64,000 nucleotides of DNA from Linanthus parryae (GCA_023055425.1 JALGPY010000005.1:79463495-79527494), one strand, 5' to 3'; counted from the stretch's first letter, positions 10,082 through 22,294 are shown. A program made the numbers and translations. Notes: generated by a model from the sequence alone, not told the origin.

Positions 10082-11222
10082 GATGTCAAAACAGCATTCC
10101 TTTATGGGAATCTCCTCGAGGACGTGCATATGATACAGTCGGAAGGTTTTGAGGATCCAAAGCAAGCCAACAAAAGCCTGTAAACTGCAACGATCCATTT
10201 ATGGATTGAAGCAAGCTTCTAGGAGTTGGAATCGACGTTTTGATGAAGTAGTCAAAGAGTTTGGCTTCATCAGAAACGAATATGAGTCTTTTGTCTACAA
10301 GAAGGTTAGTGGGAGCTCTGTAGCTTTTCTGGTCTTGTATGTGGATGACATACTACTCATTGGAAACGATGTTCCCATGCTGCAATCTGTTAAAGATTGG
10401 CTAGGGAAGTGTTTCTCAATGAAGGACTTAGGAGAAGCAGCCTATATACTCGGTATAAAGATCTATAGAGATAGATCTAAGAGGTTGCTAGGCCTAAGTC
10501 AAAGTACATATATTGACAAGGTGTTGAAACGGTTCAACATGCAAGATTCCAAGAAGGGATTCTTGCCCATGTCACATGGAATCACTCTTTCGAAGAGTGG
10601 TTGTCTTTCCAATGAGATTGAGAAGTAACGCATGAGTAGAATACCCTATGCCTCGGCCATAGGATCTATCATGTACTCCATGTTATGTACTAGACCGGAT
10701 GTGTCATATGCCTTGAGTATGACAAGCAGATACCAATCCAATCCAGGTGAGAGTCACTGGATTGCAGTCAAGAACATCCTAAAGTACATCACAATCAGGA
10801 TATGTGTTTTGCCTGAATGGAGCAGCGGTGAGCTGGAAGAGTTCCAAGCAAGAGACGGTGGCTGATTCTACAACAGAGGCTGAGTACATTGCTGCAAATG
10901 GCGCAGCAAAGGAAGCTGTTTGGATCAGAAAGTTTGTTTCTGAACTTGGTGTGGTTCCTAGCATTCCGGATCCAGTTGAGTTGTACTGTGACAACACTGG
11001 GGCGATCTCGACATCGAAGGAACCCAGGTCGCTTCAGAATTCCAAGCACGTGCTCAGGAAGTTTCATCTGATTCGAGATATTATCGATAGAGGAGACGTT
11101 CGGATATGCAAGATTCCTACAGATGATAATCTGTCAGGCCCGCTTACAAAGCTGCTCACGCAGTGGAAGCATGAAGGGCACACTAGGATTATGGGCATAC
11201 AAGATGCGCCAGATTGGATCTA
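10082..11222 (+). pseudogene. pol: Reverse transcriptase-RNase H remnant of Angela element A
   Basis: The translation matches the C-terminal third of Angela Pol: YGLKQASRSWNRRF, the YVDD catalytic box near 10340, then RNase H with STTEAEY and YCDNTGAI, ending at the stop after APDWI. Breaks compared with element N: an extra base near 10172 before the YGLKQ block, a nonsense codon at about 10626, and a 104-nt deletion after 10786. The deletion removes the RNase H YTDAS segment with its first catalytic Asp and shifts the frame. The gene is dead. Confidence 0.9.
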
Positions 11223-11394
11223 GTGCAAGTGGGAGACTGTTGGAATAGATGCCCTAGAGGCAATCTAGTTTAGTATGAATTCATTTGTGGCTAGAAATTC
11301 ATTTATTATTTATTGGATATTTAATATAATGAAGTCCTTAGATTTATAATTGTGTTGTTTATCTTAAATATCCCTAGTCCAGTATAATGATTAA

Positions 11395-11476
11395 GGGTAA
11401 AAGACACTGACCACCCCTGGGTTTAGGGAAAAACCCACAGACCACCCCTGGGTTTTGGATAAAGACACTATGCACC
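11395..11476 (+). repeat. Left TIR of the MULE (82 bp)
   Basis: It is identical in reverse complement to 12729-12810. Within it the block accacccctgggttt occurs twice, so the terminus is itself internally repeated. Confidence 0.95.
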
Positions 11477-11639
11477 TTTTTTTTGGATGGAAGTGATGGT
11501 GGACTAACAGAGCAGGCGAAAAGACTATTTTACCCTCATAATTTCTAAAAAAGACCTATATTCTCCTTTCTCATCTTTTCAAACCCTCATCCATTTCTCT
11601 GTATCATCTCATCTATTTTTTTATCTCATCTCATATCAT

Positions 11640-12290
11640 ATCTGGTCTCTCTCGCTTCCCCTCCCAGAGCGGATTGCATCCATCTCCACCTCGACCTCCG
11701 CCTCCCCAATCGAAAAGCTGACCACCATCACCTCCATCTCCAGAACCCTCAAGCCGAACACGAGCTCCTCTTCTCTCTCTCTCTCTCTCTCCCCGACGGA
11801 GGCGAGTGTTAACAAGGCGGCGGCCTTTAGGGCTTAAGGCCTCCCATCACCGGTGTCATCTCCAAAACCCTCAAGCCGGCGTTTTGCTTCTCTCCTGATT
11901 CCGTTTTCTCCTTTGCACTCTCGGTCTCTGCCGGTTTTTTCAGATCTGCCATTGCCACCGTCTTTCCACCGACCCCCTGTTGAATCGACCTCGAACCCGG
12001 CTGGAGTCGGTTTGAAACCCTTCAAGGGTGCTGCGGTTGAAGAATTTGGAGATCCATACGAACAGCTTCGTGTAAGTGATTCTCCTCCCATTTCGAAACC
12101 ACATGAATCGGTTTGATCCCTCTAGTTCAAACCCAATCCAACCATCAGAAGCCCAAAAACAAACAAACCGAGAAACCGATTCAACTCAAAAATCCATCAT
12201 CTTGTCCCAATCGATGAAACCTAGAAGTCGATTTAGGGATGAAATCTTCGAATTGATTGGGTAAAGATGATAGATTTCTGGGTTGTACAC
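11640..12290 (+). pseudogene. Possible captured host exon fragments inside the MULE
   Basis: This GC-richer stretch contains a CT-repeat leader-like segment (about 11775) and short open frames, the longest 11853-12116. A canonical-looking splice donor, GTAAGT, follows the codons for KGAAVEEFGDPYEQLR near 12072. I do not recognise the source gene. Plant MULEs often carry such captured fragments. The open frame on the opposite strand is equally long, so coding is not proven. Confidence 0.4.
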
Positions 12291-12728
12291 CGACCCACAG
12301 CAACACCGCCGCCGAGGCCCTCTTCTACGCCTTCCACCAAGAAAGCAAACCAATATTCATCATGTAGAGGTATTACTCTCTCTCCATTAGCAGCACTAAA
12401 TCTCAACACCTCAGTTTGAATTTGATGTTTTTGAGGTGTTTGTTTGTGTTGTAATGGGTTTCATTCATCTTTGTTGTATTGGGTTTCATTCATCTGGAAA
12501 TAAAATCTCGTGAGTTTGATATTCTTGGTGGTCTTGGCCTGTTGTGTTCATATTGGAATGTTGTGGGTATGTTCTTGGTGTTCTTGATGTCATGGGTAAA
12601 AAATATGGGCAAAAAAATGTCAAAAAATATAATAAAGGGCAAAATGGTCTGAAAAAAGTCTATCTCCCACTATTATAACAGAACCTAACAGAAGGGTGGT
12701 CATTGTCCACAGAATATTCTGTTAAATG

Positions 12729-12810
12729 GGTGCATAGTGTCTTTATCCAAAACCCAGGGGTGGTCTGTGGGTTTTTCCCTAAACCCAGGGGTGGTCAGTG
12801 TCTTTTACCC
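12729..12810 (-). repeat. Right TIR of the MULE (82 bp)
   Basis: Perfect reverse complement of 11395-11476, ending tcttttaccc just before the 9-bp duplication aatgattaa. Confidence 0.95.
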
Positions 12811-14082
12811 AATGATTAATAGGACAATCATCTATAGACTAGTATGGGGTGGAATTGATATGGAGATATCATGATCCAACACACAGATGTGCATTAGGGT
12901 AATGTTGCACTGGATTGACCCATCTCCGAGAAGGCTACATACACGTTATGTTGAGTCACAAGCGCTTCTCGCGGTGCATTGGTATTGTCATCCTTAGACT
13001 TGAAGTCACTAGATGTTCTAGTTGTGGATTATTGTGATTTTGGTAGCGTTAAACGCTACACCGTAACTGGGTAGTTATAAAGGCGTGTACTGGATACAAT
13101 AAGAAGCAAGCTTAGAGATCGTAGTGGACGTAGAAAGGATTTGTCCCTCCCACATAACGGAAGCAAATATCCTAGGCCACTCGAGGGATAGTTCTTATAG
13201 AATGTCTGGGCAGACTCAAATAAATCAATATGGGATATTGATGTTATTTGCACGAATAAGGCTATTCCCATGGATCGAGAAACTATGGATTGGATATACG
13301 AGTGTGACTTGTATGTATCGTGTCCAATCCGGATATAGAGACAAAGGGATGAGACAATTACTTGTACAAAGGTTGTCAAGATGACTATTCTATTAGTTGC
13401 TAGAATGGATGTTTTGCTAGAAACCGCTCCATATTAGCAAATAGTTGCTACCAACTAGATAGAACCTATGGGGTCACACGCTATATAGAGTTGAACTAGA
13501 TTTGGGAATTAATTAATTGGATTAATTAATTGGAAGGATCACTTTGCAAAACCTTGCAAACTTAGTAGGGACTAATTTGCAAGGAAGGGACTAAATTGAA
13601 TTCTAGTAGGACTAGAATAAGTCCTTTAGGTAGTTGGCAAGGAGTTGTTGGACTATATAAAGTACCTTCCTTTCTTCCTTCCCACAACTTATGCTCATAA
13701 TTGAACATAACTAGAGTGGGAGAGAACAAAAGGAGAGAGAGCAACAAGCTAGAGGAGCCGAACGCCCCCTAGCCCGCCGCCCGTCCCCGTCGGCCACAAG
13801 GAGGCCGAGAGCCCCCTTTTTGGTCTCGTTTTGCGTGATATTTCTTCCTCTTCCTCTTCCGGGCTAGCACCAAGGACTTGGGAGATCTAGTATTCAACGC
13901 TAGGCGTGGATCAACCATAGAGAACGTGACACAATTCGCGTTTGAAGTCATCAAACGAGAACCCTGAGGTCTGTTATTGATTTCTTCCTTTACCATCGTT
14001 ATGTCTCTTGACTTGTGATCCTTGGAGGGTTTTGCATGGTTATTTTTGTTTCCTTTGCGCATCCATGAATCAAAACCCTACA

Positions 14083-16899
14083 AGTATGTCATCCACATAC
14101 AAGACCAGTAACACTACAGAGCTCCCACTAAACTTCTTATAAACACAAGGCTCATCTTCGTTCTTTATGAAGCCAAAATCTTTGACTGCGTCATCAAAAT
14201 GTCGATATAAACTCCTAGTTGCTTGCTTTAATCCATAAATGGATCTTTGCAGCCTACAGACTTTATTGGCATTCTCTTGATCCTCAAAACCCTCCGGTTG
14301 TGTCATGTACACATCCTCGAGGAGGTTCGCATAAAGGAACGCTGTTTTGACATCCATCTGCCAAATCTCATAGTCGTAGTATGCTGCGATAGCAAGTAGG
14401 ATTCGAATGGATTTAATCATGGCGACTAGTGAAAAGGTCTCATCATAGTCAATACCATGAATCTGTATATACCCTTTGGCTACCAATTGCCCCTTATAGG
14501 CAACTACCTTGCCATCCATGTCGGTCTTCTTCTTGAAGACCCACTTGCACCCTATGGGCCGAGCCCCTTCGGTTGGTTCCACCAAAGTCCACACTTTGTG
14601 GGTGTACATGGAATCCATTTCGGATCTCATGGCTTCTAGCCACTTCTTAGAGTCTGGGCCTTTCATGGCTTCTCTGTCGGTTGCAGGCTCATCAACGGTT
14701 CAGTGATTTGTGGTTCTTGAATTTCTTCAAGTTCTACAGCCCTCCCACTCGCTTCTTTAGAAACAAACTCTCTTTCTAGAAACACACCGGTCCGAGCAAC
14801 AAACACTTTGTTCTCGGTGGGATTGTAAAAGTAATATCCTTTAGTTTCCTTAGGATATCCCACAAATTTACACTTGTCCGCTTTGGGCGCGAGCTTGTCT
14901 GTTTGTAAACATTTTAGTTAAACGTCGCAGCCCCAAATCTTCATAAACGACACTATTAACGCTTCCCAGTCCATATCTCATATGGGGTCTTCATGACTGA
15001 TTTGGATGGAACACGGTTAATGGTAAAAGCTGCCGTAATTAGAGCATGTCCCCAAAAGGATATCGGAAGATCCGTTTGAGACATCATAGATCGCACCATA
15101 TCTAATAGTGTGCGATTCCTCCTCTCAGACACGCCATTCAGTTGTGGCATTCCGGGTGGAGTGAGGTGGGATACTATCCCACAGTCTCTAAGATAATCAT
15201 CAAACTCTTGGATTAAGTATTCTCCTGCACGGTCCGATCGTAGAGCCTTGATACTCTTGCCAAGTTGCTTCTCTACTTCATTCTTGAATTCTTTCAACAA
15301 TTCAAAGGATTCGGATTTGGCCTTCATAAGGTATACAAATCCATAGCTACTAAAATCATCAGTAAACGTGATAAAGTAGGTATAACCACCTCTGGCACGC
15401 GTGGGGACTGGCCCGCATACATCAGTATGTATGAGTGCCAATAACTCACCAGTCCTCTCACCTTTCTTATTGAAAGGGGAATTTGTCATTTTTCCTAATA
15501 AACAAGATTCACATGTCTCATATGATTCTAAATCAAATGAGTCTAGAAGTCCATCTTCATGGAGACTAGATATGCGTTTCTCATTTATATGGCCTAAACG
15601 ACAATGCCATAGATATGTAGGATTTAAATCATTAGTTTTAATCCTTTTAGTATTTATGTTATAGATTCGACTATTTAGATCAAGGATATACAATCCATTA
15701 GACAAATGGGCACTAGAATAGTGCATACTATCAAAATAAATGGAGCAACATTTTTTCTTTATTGAAATAGAGAAACCCTTCTCGTCCAAACAAGAAACGG
15801 AAATAATGTTTCTGCTCATAGCAGGAAAATAAAAGCAATTGTCTAATTCTAAAATAAGTCCAGAAGGCAAAGATAGCTCATAAACGCCTACAGCTAATGC
15901 AACAACTTTTGCTCCATTCCCGACGCGTAGATCTATCTCCCCTTTAGCCAATCTTCTACTTATTTTTAAATCCTGCACATTTCGAAAAATGTGAGAACCA
16001 CATCCAGCATCCAATACCCAAGATGAAGAAATAGAAAGATTGACGTCTATAACATAATTACCTGGTGGTGGTGGAATCACTATTCCAAGCTTCTTATCCT
16101 CCATATATTTAGGGAAATTCCTCCTCCAGTGACCCGGCTGGCTGCAGTAGTGACATTCAACTTTAGCCACGCCTCCACTAGGCTTTAGGGCTTCCTTGGA
16201 TTTTGCAACTTTCTTGCGCTTTCCTTTGGAAGTAGAGGCAACTCCTTTTCCCTTCTTCCTATGCACCATCATTATGGCCTTGCCCTTGCCTTTGTTGACG
16301 CTCTGTTCCGCTGTCTTTAGCATGTTCAACAAGTGTGGTAGAGTTTTATCGATCTCGTTCATATTGTAGTTTATATTGAACTGGTTATAACTGTCAGGCA
16401 ACGATTGCAAGACAAGATCAACTTCCAAATCTTGGCCAAGTAGGAATCCCAGTCTCTCAAGGTTCTCAATGTATCAGATCATTCGGAGCACATGAGGAAC
16501 TACTAGATTTCCCTCTGCAAGACTACTCTTGAATAATGCTTTAGACACCTCATGGCGCTCAAGCCTTGCCTGTTCCTAAAACAATTGTTTCAAGTATATG
16601 ATCATATCATAGGCTTCCATATTCTCATGCTGCTTCTGAAGCTCAGGATTCATGGTGCAAAGCATGAGGCAAGTCACATCATTAAAATCATCAATATGTT
16701 TCTGACGTGCCCTCACATCCGCTGGAACAGACTCATCTTGTGGTGGGGCTGGAATTGGAGTGTCCAAGAAGTACAACTTCTTTTCTTGCTTAAGGACAAT
16801 CCTTAAGTTTCTGTACAAGTCAAGGAAATTCGTTCCAGACAGTTTATCCTTCTCAAGGACAGATCGTAGGGATGAAGTCGATGCGTTGTTGTTTGCCAT
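14083..16899 (-). pseudogene. gag-pol: Gag-Pol remnant of Angela element B
   Basis: Gag starts at 16899 (MANNNASTSSLRSVLEKDK). In-frame stops interrupt Gag after YLKQLF (about 16576) and near 16475, then a long open stretch (16428-14956) continues in the same frame. It contains the zinc knuckle CHYCSQPGHWRRN (final Cys replaced by F), the protease box VLDAGCGSH (DTG altered to DAG), and the integrase HHCC finger with most of its core. After TGKR a stop and frameshifts separate the rest. The last piece (14666-14083) is reverse transcriptase through LYVDDIL, cut by element A. Non-functional. Confidence 0.9.
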
Positions 16900-18505
16900 T
16901 TGGGATTCTACAAAACGAGAAATGTGCAATTTTAGTATTTTGAACAATTTAACTATATTCAACAATGGCTACTATTTTTCTCGGATTAATAGCCCTCACC
17001 ATTAATATGAAAAATATCATTATATTTTCTAGTAGGCCCAAGATCCCTTTTTCACTTCTTCTTCAGCTTGCTTTGGCAAGTCACCCAAGAATAGGTTATT
17101 TAGGTATGAACCATTCCAATTGCATCCCAATGCACCTCTTGGTCCAATTAGGTAAATAACTATTTATTCTTTATCCATTGGACAACGCCTAATTTTCATG
17201 CCTCTAGGTTCATCAATCCAATTGAGTCTTACCCAGTTGAGTCCAACCTCTTGCTTCAACATACACACATTACTAGCTTGTGTCTTCCTCAACACATCAT
17301 GGTAAATTAAAATCGCCTTGCTTTGGCAAGCCCGAGTTTTAATAAACCTTGATCATGAAGGGTGTTTTGGCAAGAGAAGGCAAAACGCAATATTTAATTG
17401 AGGGATTTAATTTTCTTAATTTGTTTGGTTGATCTAATCAACATGATCCACTTATTTGAATTGGGAAATCGACAATAAAAGACCAAACTTGTTTATTATT
17501 ATCTTGTTAACATTTTTCTAGTATCCCTGTACACACAAAAATAAATAACAAGACATAAATAATAAACATTCACAAAATAAAAAAACGTGGCATGGATATG
17601 GCCCCTAGACTAAGATATTATCAAGCCAATGATAATATCTATTTGCCCTAAAGTGACAAGCTCATCTCCACGTGCTCCACCATAGCCGCGTGCCTAGGGG
17701 TGTCTTCTTTGTCTTTTGGCTTCTTTGGTTCTCCAGTCTTTTTCTCCATGCTCTTGGCTATCATCTAAATATTTCTAATTCTAGCCTAACATGTAGAATA
17801 AATAAATAATAAAAGCCTCACATGTCAAGGAGTAAAGACGACTCGCATGCCGTAAAACCTAATTAATTATTACATTAATTTGATCAGCTCGCAGACCCTA
17901 AACAAAACCACAAAGCAATAAACATCCACAACCTAGGCCATATCCATCCACCATGCAACAAAGCACATAATAATTTTAAAACCAATTTTTAACGCACTTG
18001 TTTAATTTTAATTGAATTGGGTAATTAGGGTTACAACGGTCCAAGGGGTCCAACCTAATGCCTAGGCCGAACCCCAAGTACCGCCGCCCGCCACTTGGGC
18101 CCGACCCAAGGCCGGCCGCCCTATGTAACCCGCGGCCTTGCTTGGCGCGCAAGGGAGGGGAGCGGACGACTAGGGTTTTGGCCCTAGCCTCCTTCCCTTC
18201 TTCCTTGTTGCCAAAGTTTGGTTGTTTCCTTTATGGATGTTTCCATAAAATTGTTTCCATAACTGAAAACTTCTTTTCAACTATGTGCCCATGAACCCTA
18301 ATTTTTCAGGAACCCAATAATTCACATCCTATGTGATTAAACTCACCAATTCTAACATCAAATGTTAAATTAGATCTTGTTTATATTGAATCAAATTCAA
18401 TATGCATCTATTATGCCAATTAATTTTAGTTTTCGCGTAATAAAATAATACGGTGTATAAACTGAAATCGTAACACATAAAATCATGTTATGCACTACGA
18501 CCTGT
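16900..18505 (-). other. Untranslated leader of Angela element B
   Basis: About 1.6 kb between PBS and gag without a gene. It aligns with the leaders of D, C and N. A GC-rich island at about 18050-18190 stands out from the AT-rich rest and recurs in all four copies. Confidence 0.75.
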
Positions 18506-18518
18506 GGCTCTGATACCA
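18506..18518 (-). promoter_or_regulatory. Primer-binding site of element B
   Basis: The minus strand reads TGGTATCAGAGCC (tRNA-iMet type), one base inside the 5' LTR boundary at 18520. Confidence 0.92.
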
Positions 18519-18519
18519 C

Positions 18520-19907
18520 TGTTGGGTTTTGACGTAGGTAACGCAGCGGAATAAAAAAAAATTAATCCTACTCAAAGCCCACCAAGGATCACAGGAAGAT
18601 ACATCATAACATGATAAGGGACATAGTAATTGTGTACCTTTTGGTTTGAGAGATGACACGAAGAATGTTATCCTCGTCTCTCAAGTGCTACCTTGGACCG
18701 GAGGAAGGGGGAAGAAGGAATCAAGCAACGAGGGACAAAGGAGGGTTTCGGCCCTCCTCTTTGGCTCCGACGGGTAGGGGACGGGCTAGGGTTTCGGCCC
18801 TAGCTTTGTTTCTTGCTCTCTGTTTTGATCTCTCCCACTCTCTTGTGTTATGTCTAATAACATTAACATTAAGTAGGAAGGAAGCTAGAGCCTCATTTAT
18901 ATAGTCCAACAACTCCTTATTAACAACATAAAGGTCCTTCCTAGTTCTACATGAACTTGGATTAGTCCCTTCCTTGCATACTAGTCCTACTAAGTTTGCA
19001 AGGTGTTGCACAATGAACCTTCTTATTAATTAATCATATTAATTAATCTCAAATCTATTTCTACTCTATTTGACGTGTGACCCCATAGGTTTCTACTTAG
19101 TTGGTAGTAACTTATTACTAACATGGAGCAGTGTCTAGCAACACTTCTATGCCACCCAACTAATAGAAATAGTCAGTGATCCCAACAAACCTCTTGTGCC
19201 CAATATCTCATAGTGCACTATCCCTTTGTCTCCATATCCGGATTGGACACGAGACATAAATAGTCACACTCGTATATCCAATCCATAGTTCCTCGATCCT
19301 GGGAATATGCTTATGCAAGCAGATAACATCAATATCTCCATTTTAATTTATCTGAGTCTGGCAAAAAATTCAATAAGCCTCATCCCTCGAGTGGTCATGG
19401 ATATTTACTCCCATTATGTGGGAGGGACAAATCCTCTCTACATCACTACGATCTCTAAGCTTGTTTCCTATCATGTCCGATAAATACCTTTATAGTCACC
19501 CAGTTACGGTGTAACGTTTGATAACATCAAAGCACGATATTGCACAACTAGAGTATCTAGTGACTTCAAGTTAAAGGATTGCAATTATATTAGCACTACA
19601 AAAGCCATTGTGACTTTAACATAATCTAATGTATCCTTCTCGTTGTGGGTCAATCCAGCATTTCATTACTCCTAATGCATACCCATGTGTTAGACTTGAT
19701 ATCTCCATATCAATCTACCCACATACTAGTCTATATTTGATCCTCCTATTAATCAATATAGTGGACTAGGGATTTTTAAGATAAACAACACATTGTATCT
19801 AAGGACTTCATTATATTAAATATCACAATATATAATAAATGAATATTCTAGCCAATAACAATGTTCATACTAAATATCAGATTGCCTCTAGGGAATCTAT
19901 TCCAACA
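18520..19907 (-). repeat. 5' LTR of Angela element B (1388 bp)
   Basis: On the plus strand it runs from tgttgggttttgac to ctattccaaca, so the minus strand starts TGTTGGAATAGATTCCCTAGAGGCAAT. Likely target duplication actcg at 19908-19912; its partner is outside the window. Confidence 0.92.
18896..18903 (-). promoter_or_regulatory. TATA box in 5' LTR of element B
   Basis: The minus strand reads TATATAAA, at the position conserved in all Angela LTRs of this window (about 0.99 kb from the LTR start). Confidence 0.7.
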
Positions 19908-20812
19908 ACTCGAGGGATAATGCTTATAGAATGTTTGGCCATACTCAAATACATCAATATGGGATATTGATGTTATTTGCACGAATAAGGCTATTCCCAG
20001 GATTGAGAAACTATGAATTGGATATACGGGTGTGAAATATATGTCTCGTGTCCAATCCTAATATTGAGACAAAGGGATGAGACAATACTTGTACAAGGTT
20101 TGTCTGAAGACAATTTCTATTAGTTGGCTAGAATGGATGTCTTGCTAGATACCACTCAGTATTAGTAAATAGTTACTACCAACTAAGTAGGAACCTATGG
20201 GGTCACACGTCATATGGATTGAACTAGACTTGGGAATTAATTAATATGATTAATTAGTTAGAAGGATCAAATCGCAATAACTTGCTAACTTAGTAGAACT
20301 AATATGCAAGTTGGACTAATCCGAACTTGAGTATGATTAGGAGAGAGCATTTTGGTAGTTAACAACAAGTTGTTTGACTATATAAAGGATGCTCCTAGCT
20401 TCCTTCCCACAACTAATGCTCATAACATAACTTGAGTGTGAGAGAAAGCAAGGAGAGAGCAAGACAACACCCAAGGAGGCCGAACCCCCCTAGGTGCGTC
20501 TGCCCCCTACCCGATGGCCAAAGAAGATGAGGTCGTTGCTCTTCTCTTTTGGTCTCCGTTGCGTGGTTTGTTCTTCCTCTTCCTCTGTTCCTAGCTAGCA
20601 CAAGGAGTTGGGAGATCTAGAACTCAATCCTAGGCATGGATAAACTGTAGAGGCATGACAATATTCACGTTACAAGTCATCACAAGAGACCTCTAAGGTA
20701 CATGATCACAATTCCCTTACTATCGTGATGAATTCTCTTCATGATCCTTGGAGGGTCTTCATAGGATAAATTCTTCTTTATTCTGATTCGTATCCATGAT
20801 CAAAACCATACA
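19908..20812 (+). repeat. 5' LTR of element D (3' two thirds)
   Basis: It begins inside the LTR at actcgagggataatgc, where B inserted, and ends at aaaaccataca before the PBS. The corresponding complete LTR is at 43126-44546. Confidence 0.9.
20379..20386 (+). promoter_or_regulatory. TATA box in 5' LTR of element D
   Basis: tatataaa at the conserved LTR position. Because the upstream part of this LTR is separated by element B, the original promoter is disrupted. Confidence 0.65.
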
Positions 20813-20813
20813 G

Positions 20814-20826
20814 TGGTATCAGAGCC
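20814..20826 (+). promoter_or_regulatory. Primer-binding site of element D
   Basis: TGGTATCAGAGCC one base after the LTR end; tRNA-iMet type. Confidence 0.92.
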
Positions 20827-22283
20827 ACAGTTCATTGAGCATAGCATAGTTTATGTGTTACGATTTTGTTGTTTTCACCCATAATTGTTGATCATTGCGT
20901 TAAAACGACAAATTAAGCATATTAGATGCATGTTGAATGTGATTCGACCAAACAAGATGTAATTGTACATAGGATGTATGAATTGGTGAGTTTGAGGAAT
21001 TTTAGGATCTTAGATCTAGGGTTTTGGGCACAAATTGGAAACTAGTTCTAATTTAGAAACTTTTTGGACTTGGGGAACAATGAAGGAGTTTTTTTTTTGA
21101 AACAAATCATGAGGTTCGGCCCCCCTAGGTAGAACGCCCCTCTTTCCTTTCCTCCCAAGCCACCTAGGCCGAAGGCCTAGGCGGTCGGCCGACCCGCGGG
21201 TTGGTCCCGACCAGCCTAGGCTCGGCCCGAGCGGCTCCAAGGGGTACGGCCAAGCCTTTGGTTGGGCCTCTTGGATCGTTTTGACCCTAGAAATCCTAAA
21301 AACAACTAAAAATTGACTAAGTTCGTTAAAAATTGGTTTTAACTGTTTATGTGCAATTGTATGGTGATTGGATATGGCGTAAGATGTGGTTTGTTGTGGA
21401 TGTTTAAATTTTGTGGTTTGTTTAGGGCCTGCGAGCCAGTAGTTTTCTCTCAACTTGTGAGATTTATTAATTAAATTTAGATGCTAGATAGAATAGATAA
21501 TAGTCAAGAAAAGAAGCCCAAAGATTTGAAGGAGCCACAACATGGAGCATGGAGCATTCCACAAAGGCTATGAAGGATGTACCAAGAGATGGAGGCACAT
21601 GGAGATGCGTCTTCTATTTTAGGTTTCATAGATATTCTCATTGGCTTGGGAATATCTTAGTCTAGGAGGCCATATCCAAATCACAAATAATTTCTTTTAT
21701 GGATGTTTACTTTATTGTCTTATTATTGTTCTTGGTGTATGGTTGATGCATGCAATTTGATAATAAGATATTACGTTTTCCCTTCTCGTTACTTAAACAC
21801 TCATCACAAAATCGATTAATCAAGTTCGTGCATGCCAAAGCAAGGCGACTTGATTCATCATTATGTGGTGCGATGGCACACATAGTGTGCAATTGTTGGA
21901 GTAAGAGGTTAGACGTAACTAGGTAATTTTAATGAGGATTAAAATCTAGAGGCAATCAATTGGGATTATCTATGGGATAGATAAATAAAGAGTTTTATCT
22001 AAAGATTTATTTGACCAATTGAACCAAGAGTTGCATGGGATGCAATTGGAATCGTTTCTACCTAAATAGCTGACTTGTGGGTGACTTGCCAAAGCAAGCT
22101 CACAAGAAAGTGAAATATGGATCTTGGCCCACTAATATAATGATATTTTCCGCATTAATATCTTGAGGGTTATTAATCCGTAGAAAAATAGTGGGAGTTG
22201 TATTTAATAATCTAGCCATTATTATATATAGTTAATTTTTCACAAATACTAAAACTTGAGTATTTGCTTTTGTATAATTCCAA
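20827..22283 (+). other. Untranslated leader of element D
   Basis: No gene is visible between the PBS and the gag ATG at 22284. The stretch includes a GC-rich island (about 21116-21260, rich in ggccgacc and ctaggc palindromic words) shared with the other Angela leaders. Confidence 0.75.
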
Positions 22284-22294
22284 ATGGAAAACAA
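22284..22294 (+). pseudogene. gag: First codons of gag of element D, cut by element C
   Basis: atggaaaacaa matches the gag start of element N (MENNSSS). The next codons resume at 30683 after element C, whose 5-bp target duplication is aacaa. Confidence 0.9.

Larger units (their letters stand above)
11395..12810. mobile_element. Mutator-like element, non-autonomous, candidate Pack-MULE
   Basis: A 1416-bp element with perfectly matching 82-bp terminal inverted repeats (11395-11476 and 12729-12810), starting GGGTAAAAGACACTGACC. It is flanked by the 9-bp direct repeat aatgattaa (11386-11394 and 12811-12819), which occurs once in uninterrupted Angela LTRs. A 9-bp duplication and long TIRs are diagnostic of Mutator-like elements. 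There is no transposase, so it is non-autonomous. The interior (about 11640-12300) is GC-richer than the surroundings and looks like captured genic sequence. Confidence 0.93.
10082..14082 (+). mobile_element. Angela-type Ty1/copia element A, right part
   Basis: The 3' half of a plus-strand Angela-clade copia element: reverse transcriptase and RNase H remains, polypurine tract (around 11226-11238) and 3' LTR. Its left half lies beyond element G and outside the window. Comparison with element N shows G inserted at the QMDVKTAF codons of A's reverse transcriptase. A itself lies inside element B: directly after the LTR end (aaaaccctaca) the sequence continues as minus-strand reverse transcriptase, agtatgtcatcc. 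Confidence 0.9.
11239..14082 (+). repeat. 3' LTR of Angela element A, split by a MULE
   Basis: It starts TGTTGGAATAGATGCCCTAGAGGCAAT, abutting the purine-rich gtgcaagtgggaga, and ends aaaaccctaca. The TGTTGGAATA...CCCTAGAGGCAAT start is typical of the BARE/Angela group. Without the 1416-bp insert and duplicated 9 bp it is about 1419 bp, like its relatives. A TATA box (tatataaa) is at 13654-13661. Confidence 0.92.
14083..19907 (-). mobile_element. Angela-type Ty1/copia element B, right part
   Basis: Minus-strand Angela element: 5' LTR (18520-19907), PBS, leader, and gag-protease-integrase-reverse transcriptase up to the YVDD codons. There it is cut by element A at 14082/14083. The rest of pol and the 3' LTR must lie left of the window. 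Its 5' LTR abuts actcgagggataatgct, which is the interior of another Angela LTR (element D) joined about 517 bp from its start, so B is inserted in D's 5' LTR. Confidence 0.9.

Noticed and set aside
11834..12091. 85-codon minus-strand ORF in the MULE
   Set aside because: It overlaps the plus-strand open frame in GC-rich DNA; no evidence favours it as a gene.
13056..13384. Recurrent 86- and 107-codon ORFs in Angela LTRs (also 33523-33851 and 40583-40911)
   Set aside because: They recur because the LTR recurs, occur on both strands in the same place, and fall across the LTR promoter half. No domain is visible.
18506..18518. ggctctgatacca sequences as tRNA gene ends
   Set aside because: They are primer-binding sites complementary to the tRNA 3' end, placed next to LTRs; no tRNA body is present.
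19908..20812. A solo or independent LTR fragment
   Set aside because: It is followed by a PBS, leader and gag start that continue across elements C and N to a matching 3' LTR, so it belongs to element D.
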